From: Chloroflexota bacterium
Lineage (GTDB): Bacteria > Chloroflexota > Dehalococcoidia > GIF9 > UBA5629
DNA length: 9,752 nt
NCBI GenBank assembly: GCA_026389655.1
Contig: JAPLHL010000072.1
Location: forward strand, 1-9,752
Reading direction: 5' to 3'
In this document: positions 1 to 6,948 of the stretch, in pieces
Layout of the letters: each line of letters starts with the position of its first letter
Numbering within the stretch: the first letter of the stretch is position 1
Notes under the pieces: model-generated
Database searches by the model: none
What the model was told of the DNA's origin: nothing
The model's input: the letters and a program-made list of their open reading frames with translations, nothing else
Program-made: the position numbers and the translations under genes

Positions 1-155
1 TCGGCATTGGGCGCCCAAACAGCGAAGTAGGTGCCGTCTTCCCCGTCTACCGTGGCCGGGTGTGCACCGAGTTTATCGTACAGGCGGATATGACTTCCCT
101 CGTTGAAAAGGTAGAGGTCATCCTGGCTTAAAAGGCTGAAAGTATCTTCACTCAT
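1..155 (-). CDS. glgB: 1,4-alpha-glucan branching enzyme, N-terminal fragment (cut by window edge)
   Basis: The reverse strand from the ATG at 155 is open to the window edge, giving 51 codons of a longer gene. The peptide contains [20 protein letters not shown] (residues 15-34) and then [11 protein letters not shown] (41-51). This is the typical start of bacterial glycogen branching enzymes, at the entry to the N-terminal carbohydrate-binding (CBM48-like) domain. The family makes alpha-1,6 branches in glycogen in the cytoplasm; the catalytic GH13 barrel would lie to the left of the window. No Shine-Dalgarno motif precedes the ATG, but a TATAAT box at 168-173 ends 12 nt before it, so the message may have almost no leader. 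The large regulator gene ends 78 bp upstream on the same strand, with no clear terminator between them. Identity is fairly sure from the motif string alone; the start codon is the only good candidate. Confidence 0.87.
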   Translation of the reverse strand, partial: MSEDTFSLLSQDDLYLFNEGSHIRLYDKLGAHPATVDGEDGTYFAVWAPNA

Positions 156-167
156 ATCCGCAGTTAT

Positions 168-173
168 ATTATA
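168..173 (-). promoter_or_regulatory. Possible -10 box for glgB
   Basis: A perfect TATAAT reads on the minus strand, 12 nt before the glgB ATG at 155. No good -35 hexamer lies 16-18 bp upstream (CGCAAT at 17 bp), so this is a weak call. If real, transcription would begin about 5 nt before the start codon. Confidence 0.3.
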
Positions 174-233
174 AATAGTAGCAGAATTTAATTGCGGACG
201 TTGGACTCTTGAGCGGTTTTGAGCCGGAGATAA

Positions 234-824
234 TTATTCAGGGAACTTAAAGCCCTTTTCCCTGAATAGCAGTACACAGGCGTCAACGACATTTTCGTCG
301 TAGAGTTTGCCTCTATTCTGAATGATCTCTGCAAGGGCTTTATCAAGGCCGAGAGCGGCTCTGTAGGGACGGTGCGACATCATAGCTTCAACGGTATCTG
401 CTACGGCTAATATCCGGGCTTCCAGCATGATCTGGTCGCCTTTAAGGCCCCTGGGATAACCGGACCCGTCCATTCTTTCGTGATGCTGATGGACCATCTC
501 ATCGACTGGCCAGGGGAATTTAATGGCTTTAACGATATCGTATCCTGCGCCGGCGTGTGCCTTGGCCAGACCCATTTCAAGCTCGGATAGTTTGCCGGGC
601 TTGCTTAATATTTCTGAAGGCACATAAACTTTTCCAACATCATGCAGCAGACCAGCCACGCGTAAGGCGCTCAGCCGGTCTTCAGGGAGTTGCATTTCCT
701 TGGCAATTGCAAGCGCCAGGTGTGTAACCCTCTTCTGATGGCCGGCAGTATAAGGGTCTCTTAATTCGCTCATCATCGCTACGGCTTCCATCGTCCCTTC
801 CAGCGTAGAAGTTATAGTCTCCAG
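234..824 (-). other. HD-GYP domain of the large regulator
   Basis: Residues 1664-1859 carry the full HD-GYP signature: H1692 in TAGHQKRV, the H1724-D1725 pair in LLHDVGK, H1753 in KAHAGAG, HHE at 1777-1779 followed by D1782 and GSGYP (1783-1787), and D1806 in ILAVADTVEAM. Every metal-binding and GYP residue expected of active cyclic-di-GMP phosphodiesterases is present. Inference: catalytically competent, cutting cyclic-di-GMP to pGpG or GMP. Confidence 0.93.
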
Positions 825-3800
825 CGCCTTGTTCAGTTCAGTTTCGGCCTTTTTGCGATCGGTAAGGTCCGTCACGAAATTAAGGGTGGCGGGCTTGCCC
901 TCCCACTCTATTACCACTGCCCGTATTTCTGCCCATACGTATGATCCATTGGAGGTCATTAACCGGGCTGTAATCGCTTGATCAATATGTTCTCCCGAAA
1001 GCCTGCGCAGGTATCTCTCGAGAACTGCCTGCCTGTCATCGGGATGGATATAATCAAGGAAAGGATGCGATAGTATAAAATCCTTCGAATATCCGAGCAA
1101 AACCGGTATATACTGGTTAGCAAATTTGACATACTCGCCCTGCAGAACGATTATGCCCTCCCTGGCGTTTTCAACTACAGCACGGTACTTCTCCTCGCTG
1201 TCACGCAGGGCATCCTCTGCCTGCTTGCGCTCGGTGATGTCGCTGAGGAAGCTCAACGTGGCAGGCCTGCCCTCCCAATTAATCAATGTTGTGTTTATCT
1301 CCGCCCAGCCAACAGCCCCGCCTTTAAGCACATATCTGAAGGGATAGACACGTTCAAAGGGTTCGCCTTGCAGCCTGCGCCGGTGCCCGTCGGCAACCAT
1401 CGCCAGGTCATTGGGGTAAACCAGGTTGGCAAAGGGCATATCTTTCAGTTCATCGCTAGAGTAACCGGTAAGATCAACAGCCTTGCGGTTGAAGAATTTG
1501 ATTTTCAAGTCCTGTACTACGAAAATTACTTCATTGGCGGTCTCTACGAGCTGGCGGTACTTCTCCTCGCTGTCACGCAGGGCATCCTCAGCCTGCTTGC
1601 GTTCGGTAATATCGGTCATGAAGCCGAGAATCGCCGGTCTCCCCTCCCATTCACTCAATATGGCTCCCACTTCAACCCATTTGGTATTACCTTCTTTGGT
1701 AATAATCCTGAAGGGGTAGGTATCTTCAAATATCTCACCCTGCAATCTGCGTGCGTGCTTATTTAAGACCATGTTCCTATCTTCCGGGTGTATGAACTGC
1801 CCGAAAGGCTGAGTGCCCAAATCGTCCAATGAATAACCGCTGATAGCCCATACACGGGCATTCGCAAATTTGAAAAGACCGTCCTGGGCCACGAATATGC
1901 CCTCGTTGGCATTTTCAATCAGGAGGCGGTATTTTTCTTCGCTTTCCTTCAGGGCTTTCTGGCTTCTTGCCACGTCGGTAATGTCACGGCCTTCCGGAAC
2001 CATGTATATAACCTTACCGGCATCATCCAGCACAGGACTCAGGGTGAAATCAACTTGACGTATTTCGCCACGGGCGTTTATGTTGGAGGTATCAAAATGA
2101 ATAAACTCGCCAGCGGCAACTCTGTTGATAGCCGCTTTTATTTGTTGTTGGATCTCGGCTGAGTGTTGCCACCAGGGAGTCTCCCAGAAATATTTGCCTA
2201 TTACATCCTTTTCGGTTACCTCTGCAAACTGTAAGGCAGTATTGTTAACAGCCAGGAGGCGCCCTTCCGGATCAAGAAAACCGGTAAACTGGTAGTGATG
2301 CTCGAAGACCACGCGGAACATGGCCTCTCTCTTTCTTAACTCGGTCTCCAGTTTTTTACGCTCTGTAATGTCGCGGGTCACCCCGATTATCCCGGCAAAC
2401 TGCCCCTCAGGCGTAACTAATACGGTACTGGACTCTTCCGCCCAAAAAGTGGTTCCGTCTTTACGGTATAATTCCAGTTCCGTTGTTGATGTATATTTTC
2501 CATCATTTTGATTGACGGTATCCCCGGGGGCATTCCCCAACACGATGTTAGCTGCCTTATCCAGGGATTCAGGTGTTGTTAGCTGGGATAAACCAAGTGA
2601 CATGGCCTCATCGACTGTATACCCGCGTTGCAGTGTAATAGATGGGCTAATATAGGTGTAATGGAGGTCCTTATCCAATACCCAGATAACGTCCCTTGTA
2701 TGGTCTGTAATGAAACGGTATTTTTCTTCGCTTTCCTTCAGGGCTTCCCTGGCCCTGATACGTTCGATGGCTACACCCAATTCGGCGGCAATGGCCTCGA
2801 CGGAATTGCGGATGATATCAGGCATGCTCTTCATTGTTAGCGAATAAATCCCGAGGCATGCCACCCCCCTGTTTTCGTGCATTACAGGAACGGAGGCTGC
2901 AAATACAATTCCATATTCTGCGAATTGTTCACCAAAGGGCAAAGTGAATTCTTCAGCTTTCACATAAGACGGGATACCTTCCCGGATAAAGCGTGCATTT
3001 TCAGAATCGGCTTTAAATTCAAGGTATTTTGTAGCTGAAGATTCCGGCCAGCCATTACCATAGGCAAGTTTAAAATCGCCGGAGTCCGGTTCAACAAGAT
3101 AAATTAATCCTGAATCCGTTCCAGATATTTGTATTGCGCAATCAACACCAAGCTTTAACGCCGTGCCCAGGTCAGGCGCAGCCGCCAGACCAATGGCCAG
3201 GTCCCTGAGCGACTTTGCCCTCTCATCCTCCAGCCGGTGCTCTGTAATATCTACGCATGCGCCTACAGAGCGGACTATATTACCAGCCCTGTCGCGCAGC
3301 ACGAGACCGCGATCGATCCAATATCTTATTGCCCCGTCTTTGCGGCGAATGCGGTATTCGATATTATAGGACTCGCCCGTTTGTGCGTGGCGGCTCAGGG
3401 CTTCAATTACACGGTCATGGTCATCAGGATGTAGCTGGTTTTCCCAGGCTTCCAGAGTCCTGGGAAATTCTGCTGGCCCGTAACCCAGCATTCCGTCTAT
3501 GTCTCCGAACCAGTCTATCTGCCCGCTGTCTATATTCCAGTCCCAAACAATGTCAGTGGTACTTTGCAGCGCCTTGCGGAACCTCTGCTCGCTCTCCCTG
3601 AGAGCCTCTTCAGTCTGTTCACGCTGTTTACGTTCGCGCAGTGAAGTGATGCCATATGCCAGGTCTGCGGCGAGCTGTTCAAGAAGACTCACCTCATCCT
3701 GGTCAAATGCACCAGCGGCGGCGGAGTATACATTTAAAGCCCCGATTGTCTGCCAGTAAGATTTTAAAGGAAGCGCTGCCGAGGCGGCATAACCCTCTTT

Positions 3801-5813
3801 CTTTGCATCTTCAAGCCACGGTGCGAAATCGGGGTCCGCTGATACATCCTGGTTGACAATCGTATTACCGGAGCGTATGGCCTTGCCGGTTGGCCCGCTG
3901 CCTCGCACGTCGTCAGCCCAGGTTATATCGGCTGATTCAAGGTAGTGCTCCGAGAACCCGCAATGGGCCACGGGACGGACAGTTTTTTTCTCGTCATTTT
4001 CAGCGAATCCTATCCAGACCATCAGGTATCCGCCTGTTTCAACCATCACGTTGCAGATATTCTGCAGCAATTGCTGTTCGGTAGCTGCTTGCACCACGGC
4101 CTCGTTGCACTCGTACAACATCTTGTACAGGCGGTTTTTCTTCTTGATGGCTTCTTCCTGCTGACGGCGCTCCGTGATATCAGTCTGGAATGTCACAGCG
4201 GCTGGCTTGCCTTGCCAGGATATTTCAGTTACATGAGCTTCAACCCATTTTATTTCGCCCGATTTGGCGATGGTCCGGTACACATATTTATTCGGTAGTC
4301 TGTCATCAGTATTCCTTCTGGACTCGTATTCTGCCATTAAACCGGCGTAGTCGTCAGGATGAATCCGCTCAGACAATCGTTTACCAATCAGTTCATCGCC
4401 GGTAAACCCTGTAATTGGCGACGGCCCTGACCTTGCAAATACAAAACGTCCTCTCTGCACCACATATATTGCCTCGTCTGTATTTTCGATCAGTGAACGG
4501 TAGCGTTCTTCACTATCCTTTAATTTCTGTTCGGCCTGTCTTCGCTCAGTGATATTTCTGCCGAAAAAAGTAATACCTGTTATTTCCCCCGATGGTGAAA
4601 AGATGGGGCTCACCGAGTACTCTATATCTAACAGGCCCATGTCCGTGTCGTAATGATGCTCAAATACCAGGTTCTTACCTTCAAGCACTTGTTTTAATAT
4701 ATTATCCCAGGAAGCCCGGTGTTCAGGTGAGAAAAACTCAACGATGTTGCTTCCAACTTCAAGTGGTCCTACAAGCAGCGCAAACTGTTTTATTGCAGAT
4801 TCGTTGGCGGCGGTCACAATGTGATCCCTATTGACTGATATGATGGCATCCGTCGTATTTTCCAGTATGGCATTCAGGCGGGATTCATGTTCCTGCAGCG
4901 CCTTGAAGGTCAAGAACTGGTCCGTGATGTCATCAAAAGTAGCGTAAACCTGATAGGCGCTTTCTTCTCCCGGGCGAAACTGGGGAACGGCATTTATTTT
5001 AATCCAATGGTACTTATCGTCTGCCGGATTGAAAATGCCCATGACCACATCTCTCACTGGTTTGCCGGTCCTGGTGGCCACTACTGTGGGGTGTGATTCG
5101 CCGGGAAAATCTGTACCGTCCTCTCGTATTGACTTCAGGGAGGGATCGTAAGTACTCATGCCAAGAAGCTGGTCTTGTGATCTTCCTAGTATACGCTCTG
5201 CTGCGGCGTTAGCGGCTATGATATTGCTATTGGTGTCCAGGTAAATAACGCCTTGCGCCATTGTGTCATAAAGAAGACGGAACTCAGCTTCGGCCTGCCG
5301 GAGGGCCTTCTCCGCTTTCTTGCGTTCTGCTATTTCCTCTTCCAGTTCCTGCATCCGGGCCTGCAATTTCTCCATAACGCTGACGCTGATCTGTTTATCA
5401 ATTACGTCTTTTTCAGGTGCAGGCTTTTTAGCCTTCTTTTTAGATTTAACCTTAGACAGGACTTCTTCAACCTGGCTTATCAGGCTATCCAGTTCGACTG
5501 GCTTTCGCACAAATGCCACAACACCCATTTTTAAAGCCAGATCTTCATCTTTCTGATCAAGGAAGGCGCCTGTAATGAAGATAAAAGGTATTTTTTGTAG
5601 TTTTGCGTCGGCTTTGCACTCCTGTAGAAACCTGAACCCGTCCATAACGGGCATGAGTATATCCGATAAAATTAAGTCGGCTGTCGTGTCGCGGAGTATT
5701 TGCAGCGCTTCCTCGCCGTTTAAGGCGGTCGTCACCTCGTAGTTATTTTTTTCAAGTATGGCTTGAAACAGCCTCAGGTTATCAGTGCTGTCGTCAACTA
5801 CAAGGATTCTCAT
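234..5813 (-). CDS. Response regulator with nine PAS and two GAF domains and a C-terminal HD-GYP phosphodiesterase
   Basis: This 1859-residue soluble regulator has, in order: receiver (1-119), Lys-rich linker and coiled coil (121-180), PAS1 (176-298), PAS2 (309-424), PAS3 (434-549), GAF1 (563-727), PAS4 (741-858), GAF2 (866-1016), PAS5 (1028-1152), PAS6 (1161-1280), PAS7-9 (1291-1653) and HD-GYP (1664-1859). Most PAS domains end in the usual DITERR/K linker. HD-GYP domains hydrolyse cyclic-di-GMP, so the likely role is phosphorylation- and ligand-controlled lowering of cyclic-di-GMP. No membrane helix, kinase or GGDEF domain is visible, so phosphate must come from a separate kinase. The ATG at 5813 is supported by AGGGA six nt upstream and by the receiver starting at once (MRILVVDD). 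The stop is TAA. The frame is intact throughout, so the size is not an artefact of a broken gene. PAS ligands cannot be read from the sequence. The gene is divergent from the PAC2 genes. Confidence 0.93.
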   Translation of the reverse strand: MRILVVDDSTDNLRLFQAILEKNNYEVTTALNGEEALQILRDTTADLILSDILMPVMDGFRFLQECKADAKLQKIPFIFITGAFLDQKDEDLALKMGVVAFVRKPVELDSLISQVEEVLSKVKSKKKAKKPAPEKDVIDKQISVSVMEKLQARMQELEEEIAERKKAEKALRQAEAEFRLLYDTMAQGVIYLDTNSNIIAANAAAERILGRSQDQLLGMSTYDPSLKSIREDGTDFPGESHPTVVATRTGKPVRDVVMGIFNPADDKYHWIKINAVPQFRPGEESAYQVYATFDDITDQFLTFKALQEHESRLNAILENTTDAIISVNRDHIVTAANESAIKQFALLVGPLEVGSNIVEFFSPEHRASWDNILKQVLEGKNLVFEHHYDTDMGLLDIEYSVSPIFSPSGEITGITFFGRNITERRQAEQKLKDSEERYRSLIENTDEAIYVVQRGRFVFARSGPSPITGFTGDELIGKRLSERIHPDDYAGLMAEYESRRNTDDRLPNKYVYRTIAKSGEIKWVEAHVTEISWQGKPAAVTFQTDITERRQQEEAIKKKNRLYKMLYECNEAVVQAATEQQLLQNICNVMVETGGYLMVWIGFAENDEKKTVRPVAHCGFSEHYLESADITWADDVRGSGPTGKAIRSGNTIVNQDVSADPDFAPWLEDAKKEGYAASAALPLKSYWQTIGALNVYSAAAGAFDQDEVSLLEQLAADLAYGITSLRERKQREQTEEALRESEQRFRKALQSTTDIVWDWNIDSGQIDWFGDIDGMLGYGPAEFPRTLEAWENQLHPDDHDRVIEALSRHAQTGESYNIEYRIRRKDGAIRYWIDRGLVLRDRAGNIVRSVGACVDITEHRLEDERAKSLRDLAIGLAAAPDLGTALKLGVDCAIQISGTDSGLIYLVEPDSGDFKLAYGNGWPESSATKYLEFKADSENARFIREGIPSYVKAEEFTLPFGEQFAEYGIVFAASVPVMHENRGVACLGIYSLTMKSMPDIIRNSVEAIAAELGVAIERIRAREALKESEEKYRFITDHTRDVIWVLDKDLHYTYISPSITLQRGYTVDEAMSLGLSQLTTPESLDKAANIVLGNAPGDTVNQNDGKYTSTTELELYRKDGTTFWAEESSTVLVTPEGQFAGIIGVTRDITERKKLETELRKREAMFRVVFEHHYQFTGFLDPEGRLLAVNNTALQFAEVTEKDVIGKYFWETPWWQHSAEIQQQIKAAINRVAAGEFIHFDTSNINARGEIRQVDFTLSPVLDDAGKVIYMVPEGRDITDVARSQKALKESEEKYRLLIENANEGIFVAQDGLFKFANARVWAISGYSLDDLGTQPFGQFIHPEDRNMVLNKHARRLQGEIFEDTYPFRIITKEGNTKWVEVGAILSEWEGRPAILGFMTDITERKQAEDALRDSEEKYRQLVETANEVIFVVQDLKIKFFNRKAVDLTGYSSDELKDMPFANLVYPNDLAMVADGHRRRLQGEPFERVYPFRYVLKGGAVGWAEINTTLINWEGRPATLSFLSDITERKQAEDALRDSEEKYRAVVENAREGIIVLQGEYVKFANQYIPVLLGYSKDFILSHPFLDYIHPDDRQAVLERYLRRLSGEHIDQAITARLMTSNGSYVWAEIRAVVIEWEGKPATLNFVTDLTDRKKAETELNKALETITSTLEGTMEAVAMMSELRDPYTAGHQKRVTHLALAIAKEMQLPEDRLSALRVAGLLHDVGKVYVPSEILSKPGKLSELEMGLAKAHAGAGYDIVKAIKFPWPVDEMVHQHHERMDGSGYPRGLKGDQIMLEARILAVADTVEAMMSHRPYRAALGLDKALAEIIQNRGKLYDENVVDACVLLFREKGFKFPE
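1183..1235 (-). repeat. 53-nt direct repeat, copy 1, inside the PAS array
   Basis: This stretch encodes TERKQAEDALRDSEEKYR (residues 1527-1544), the linker between PAS8 and PAS9. It matches 1555-1607 at 51 of 53 bases; both differences leave the amino acids unchanged. Confidence 0.9.
1555..1607 (-). repeat. 53-nt direct repeat, copy 2, inside the PAS array
   Basis: This stretch encodes the same 18 residues (1403-1420) between PAS7 and PAS8. It lies 372 bp (124 codons) from copy 1, the length of one PAS module. Confidence 0.9.
1927..1957 (-). repeat. 31-nt exact direct repeat, copy 1
   Basis: Encodes the KALKESEEKYR linker just before PAS7 (residues 1286-1296). It is identical over 31 bases to 2716-2746. 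Confidence 0.85.
2716..2746 (-). repeat. 31-nt exact direct repeat, copy 2
   Basis: Encodes the EALKESEEKYR linker between GAF2 and PAS5 (residues 1023-1033). It lies 789 bp, a whole number of codons (263), from its partner at 1927-1957. Confidence 0.85.
5457..5813 (-). other. Receiver domain of the large regulator
   Basis: Residues 1-119 carry the full receiver set: acidic pair D7/D8, phospho-acceptor D51 in SDILMPVMDG, switch threonine T81 in FITGA, and K104 in the VRKP loop. The domain should therefore accept phosphate. Having the receiver at the N-terminus of a sensor array, not at the C-terminus of a hybrid kinase, means the protein is an output component of a two-component path. Confidence 0.93.
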
Positions 5814-5892
5814 GTTATATCCCTGATTGGCGTTCCCCCTGCCTTACCGCGTTGGATCTCGGACAAAAGAAGTATCTTACATAATTGTAATA

Positions 5893-5919
5893 ATTATATA
5901 TATGCTCTGATAATGTCAA
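5893..5919 (-). promoter_or_regulatory. Probable promoter of the large regulator
   Basis: On the minus strand, TTGACA (5914-5919) and TATAAT (5893-5898) are both perfect hexamers but are only 15 bp apart, shorter than the usual 17. The predicted start near 5886 would give a leader of about 73 nt containing the AGGGA ribosome site. An inverted repeat, ATAATT-N5-AATTAT (5881-5897), covers the -10 box and the start point. The short spacer may make the promoter weak or activator-dependent. Confidence 0.5.
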
Positions 5920-6000
5920 GTATTCTGACGTGGATTTAAATTAGACTTTAATACAAATAAATGAAATTGAAGTGTTCGGGGAAGCCGTAAATATGTATTA

Positions 6001-6009
6001 TGCTATAAT
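6001..6009 (+). promoter_or_regulatory. Extended -10 promoter of the PAC2 operon
   Basis: TGCTATAAT is a perfect extended -10 element (TG, one base, TATAAT). No -35 match lies at 17 bp (GAAGCC), which extended -10 promoters can tolerate. The predicted start near 6016 is about 6 nt before the GTG at 6022, leaving no room for a Shine-Dalgarno site. Confidence 0.55.
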
Positions 6010-6021
6010 ATTTTTACTCGT

Positions 6022-6948
6022 GTGTTAAATATGGGCATAAGATATATAAAGGAGCCTGATTTAATTGATCCTGTGATGGTGGCAGGCTGGCCAGGCATAG
6101 GCAATATCGGCTTGATCGCTGTGGATGCTATGCGCAGGTCATTACGTGCCGAGCAACTAGCATATATTGAACCGTGGGATTTTTTCTATCCCAATAAGGC
6201 AATTATCCGCAATGGGGAACTGGTTGACTTGAACTTCCCTGCCAGCGAATTCTATTTCCAGAGGACTGATAAACGGGATGTCATCTTCTTCACGGGCGAA
6301 GAGCAGCCTACTGAGGGCGGAAGGATATATGCCGAAGGAAGCAAAGCTTATGCTATGGCGAACATGGTAGTGGACGTTGCCCAAAAATTCGGTTGCAAAC
6401 GGATATACACATCCGGAGCTGCCGTAGCGCCTTTGCACCATACGGCAAGGTCCGGGGTTTGGGCCGTGCCAAATTCCAAAGTGCTACTGGAAGAGGTAAT
6501 GCGATACGATAATACGATTATTATGTCCGGCGTAGAAGGCCGTGAGGGGCAGGGCATTATAACAGGTCTGAACGGTCTCCTGCTGGGAGTTGCGAGGCAC
6601 AGGGGAATAGATGCTATATGCCTGATGGGTGAAATACCGGTGTATCTTCAGGGATTTCCCTTCCCTTATCCCAAGGGATCCAAGTCGGTACTTGAAGTGC
6701 TGACTGCTGCGCTTGGAATCTGGATGGATATGGAAATAGTCAATCATCTTGCGGAGGAGAGCGAAAAAGAGCTTACAGGGCTTTATGAAAAACTGCCGCA
6801 GGAAGTGAAAGACCAGCTCGACCGCTTGAAGCAGGTGACGGTGGCCGCACCGGAGAGCGGCGAGGTGATAACAGAGGAAGATAAGAGAAGAATACTGGAG
6901 GACGTTGACAGGTTCTTTAAAAAGGGAGGCGGAGGCGAGCAGCATTGA
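6022..6948 (+). CDS. PAC2-family protein (proteasome assembly chaperone-like), first of a pair
   Basis: The 308-residue product carries the family hallmark at its start, VMVAGWPGIGNIGL (residues 18-31). It continues with RIYTSGAAVAP (127-137), TGLNGLLLGVA (181-191) and GEIPVYLQG (203-211). PAC2 proteins in archaea and eukaryotes help assemble the 20S proteasome; bacterial members are mostly uncharacterised and have been grouped as ATP-grasp-like in some databases. After the core, residues 240-300 form a charged helical tail ending in KKGGGGEQH. This is not the HbYX tail by which assembly chaperones dock on the proteasome. The start is GTG at 6022 or ATG at 6031; neither has a Shine-Dalgarno site, and the TATAAT box ends 12 nt before the GTG. 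AAGGAG at 6048-6053 is inside the conserved RYIKEP and is too late to be the ribosome site. Family assignment is secure; the molecular role is unknown. Confidence 0.88.
   Translation: MLNMGIRYIKEPDLIDPVMVAGWPGIGNIGLIAVDAMRRSLRAEQLAYIEPWDFFYPNKAIIRNGELVDLNFPASEFYFQRTDKRDVIFFTGEEQPTEGGRIYAEGSKAYAMANMVVDVAQKFGCKRIYTSGAAVAPLHHTARSGVWAVPNSKVLLEEVMRYDNTIIMSGVEGREGQGIITGLNGLLLGVARHRGIDAICLMGEIPVYLQGFPFPYPKGSKSVLEVLTAALGIWMDMEIVNHLAEESEKELTGLYEKLPQEVKDQLDRLKQVTVAAPESGEVITEEDKRRILEDVDRFFKKGGGGEQH

Larger units (their letters stand above)
855..1943 (-). other. Tandem array of three related PAS modules (PAS7-PAS9)
   Basis: Residues 1291-1653 consist of three modules of one design. SEEKYR starts recur at residues 1291, 1415 and 1539, exactly 124 residues apart. 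Each module has a (F/I)xVxQ start, an IHPxDR-like or YPND segment, a RRLxGE helix, an EWEG(R/K)PA or NWEGRPA turn and a (S/T)D(I/L)T(E/D)RK exit linker. PAS3 (434-549) is a more distant relative. The regular period and shared sequence point to internal duplication, whereas PAS1, 2, 4, 5 and 6 are of different types. Confidence 0.88.
5814..6021. other. Divergent intergenic region
   Basis: This 208-bp AT-rich gap separates the large regulator (leftward) from the PAC2 operon (rightward). It holds the two promoters listed separately. Beyond these I see no RNA gene, small reading frame with a ribosome site, or long repeat. Confidence 0.8.

Noticed and set aside
156..233. Possible terminator between the large regulator and glgB
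   Set aside because: CCG(G)CTCAA occurs twice as a direct, not inverted, repeat. I could find no stable hairpin followed by a T-run.
1183..2746. Regularly spaced repeats suggestive of a CRISPR array or tandem satellite
   Set aside because: The repeats are in frame and encode PAS linker helices, and the intervals are whole PAS domains.
1126..5556. Many plus-strand open frames of 60-130 codons opposite the large regulator
   Set aside because: They lie antisense to a continuous 1859-residue gene with clear domains. Several repeat the same peptide pattern because they mirror the PAS linkers, and none shows a recognisable family.
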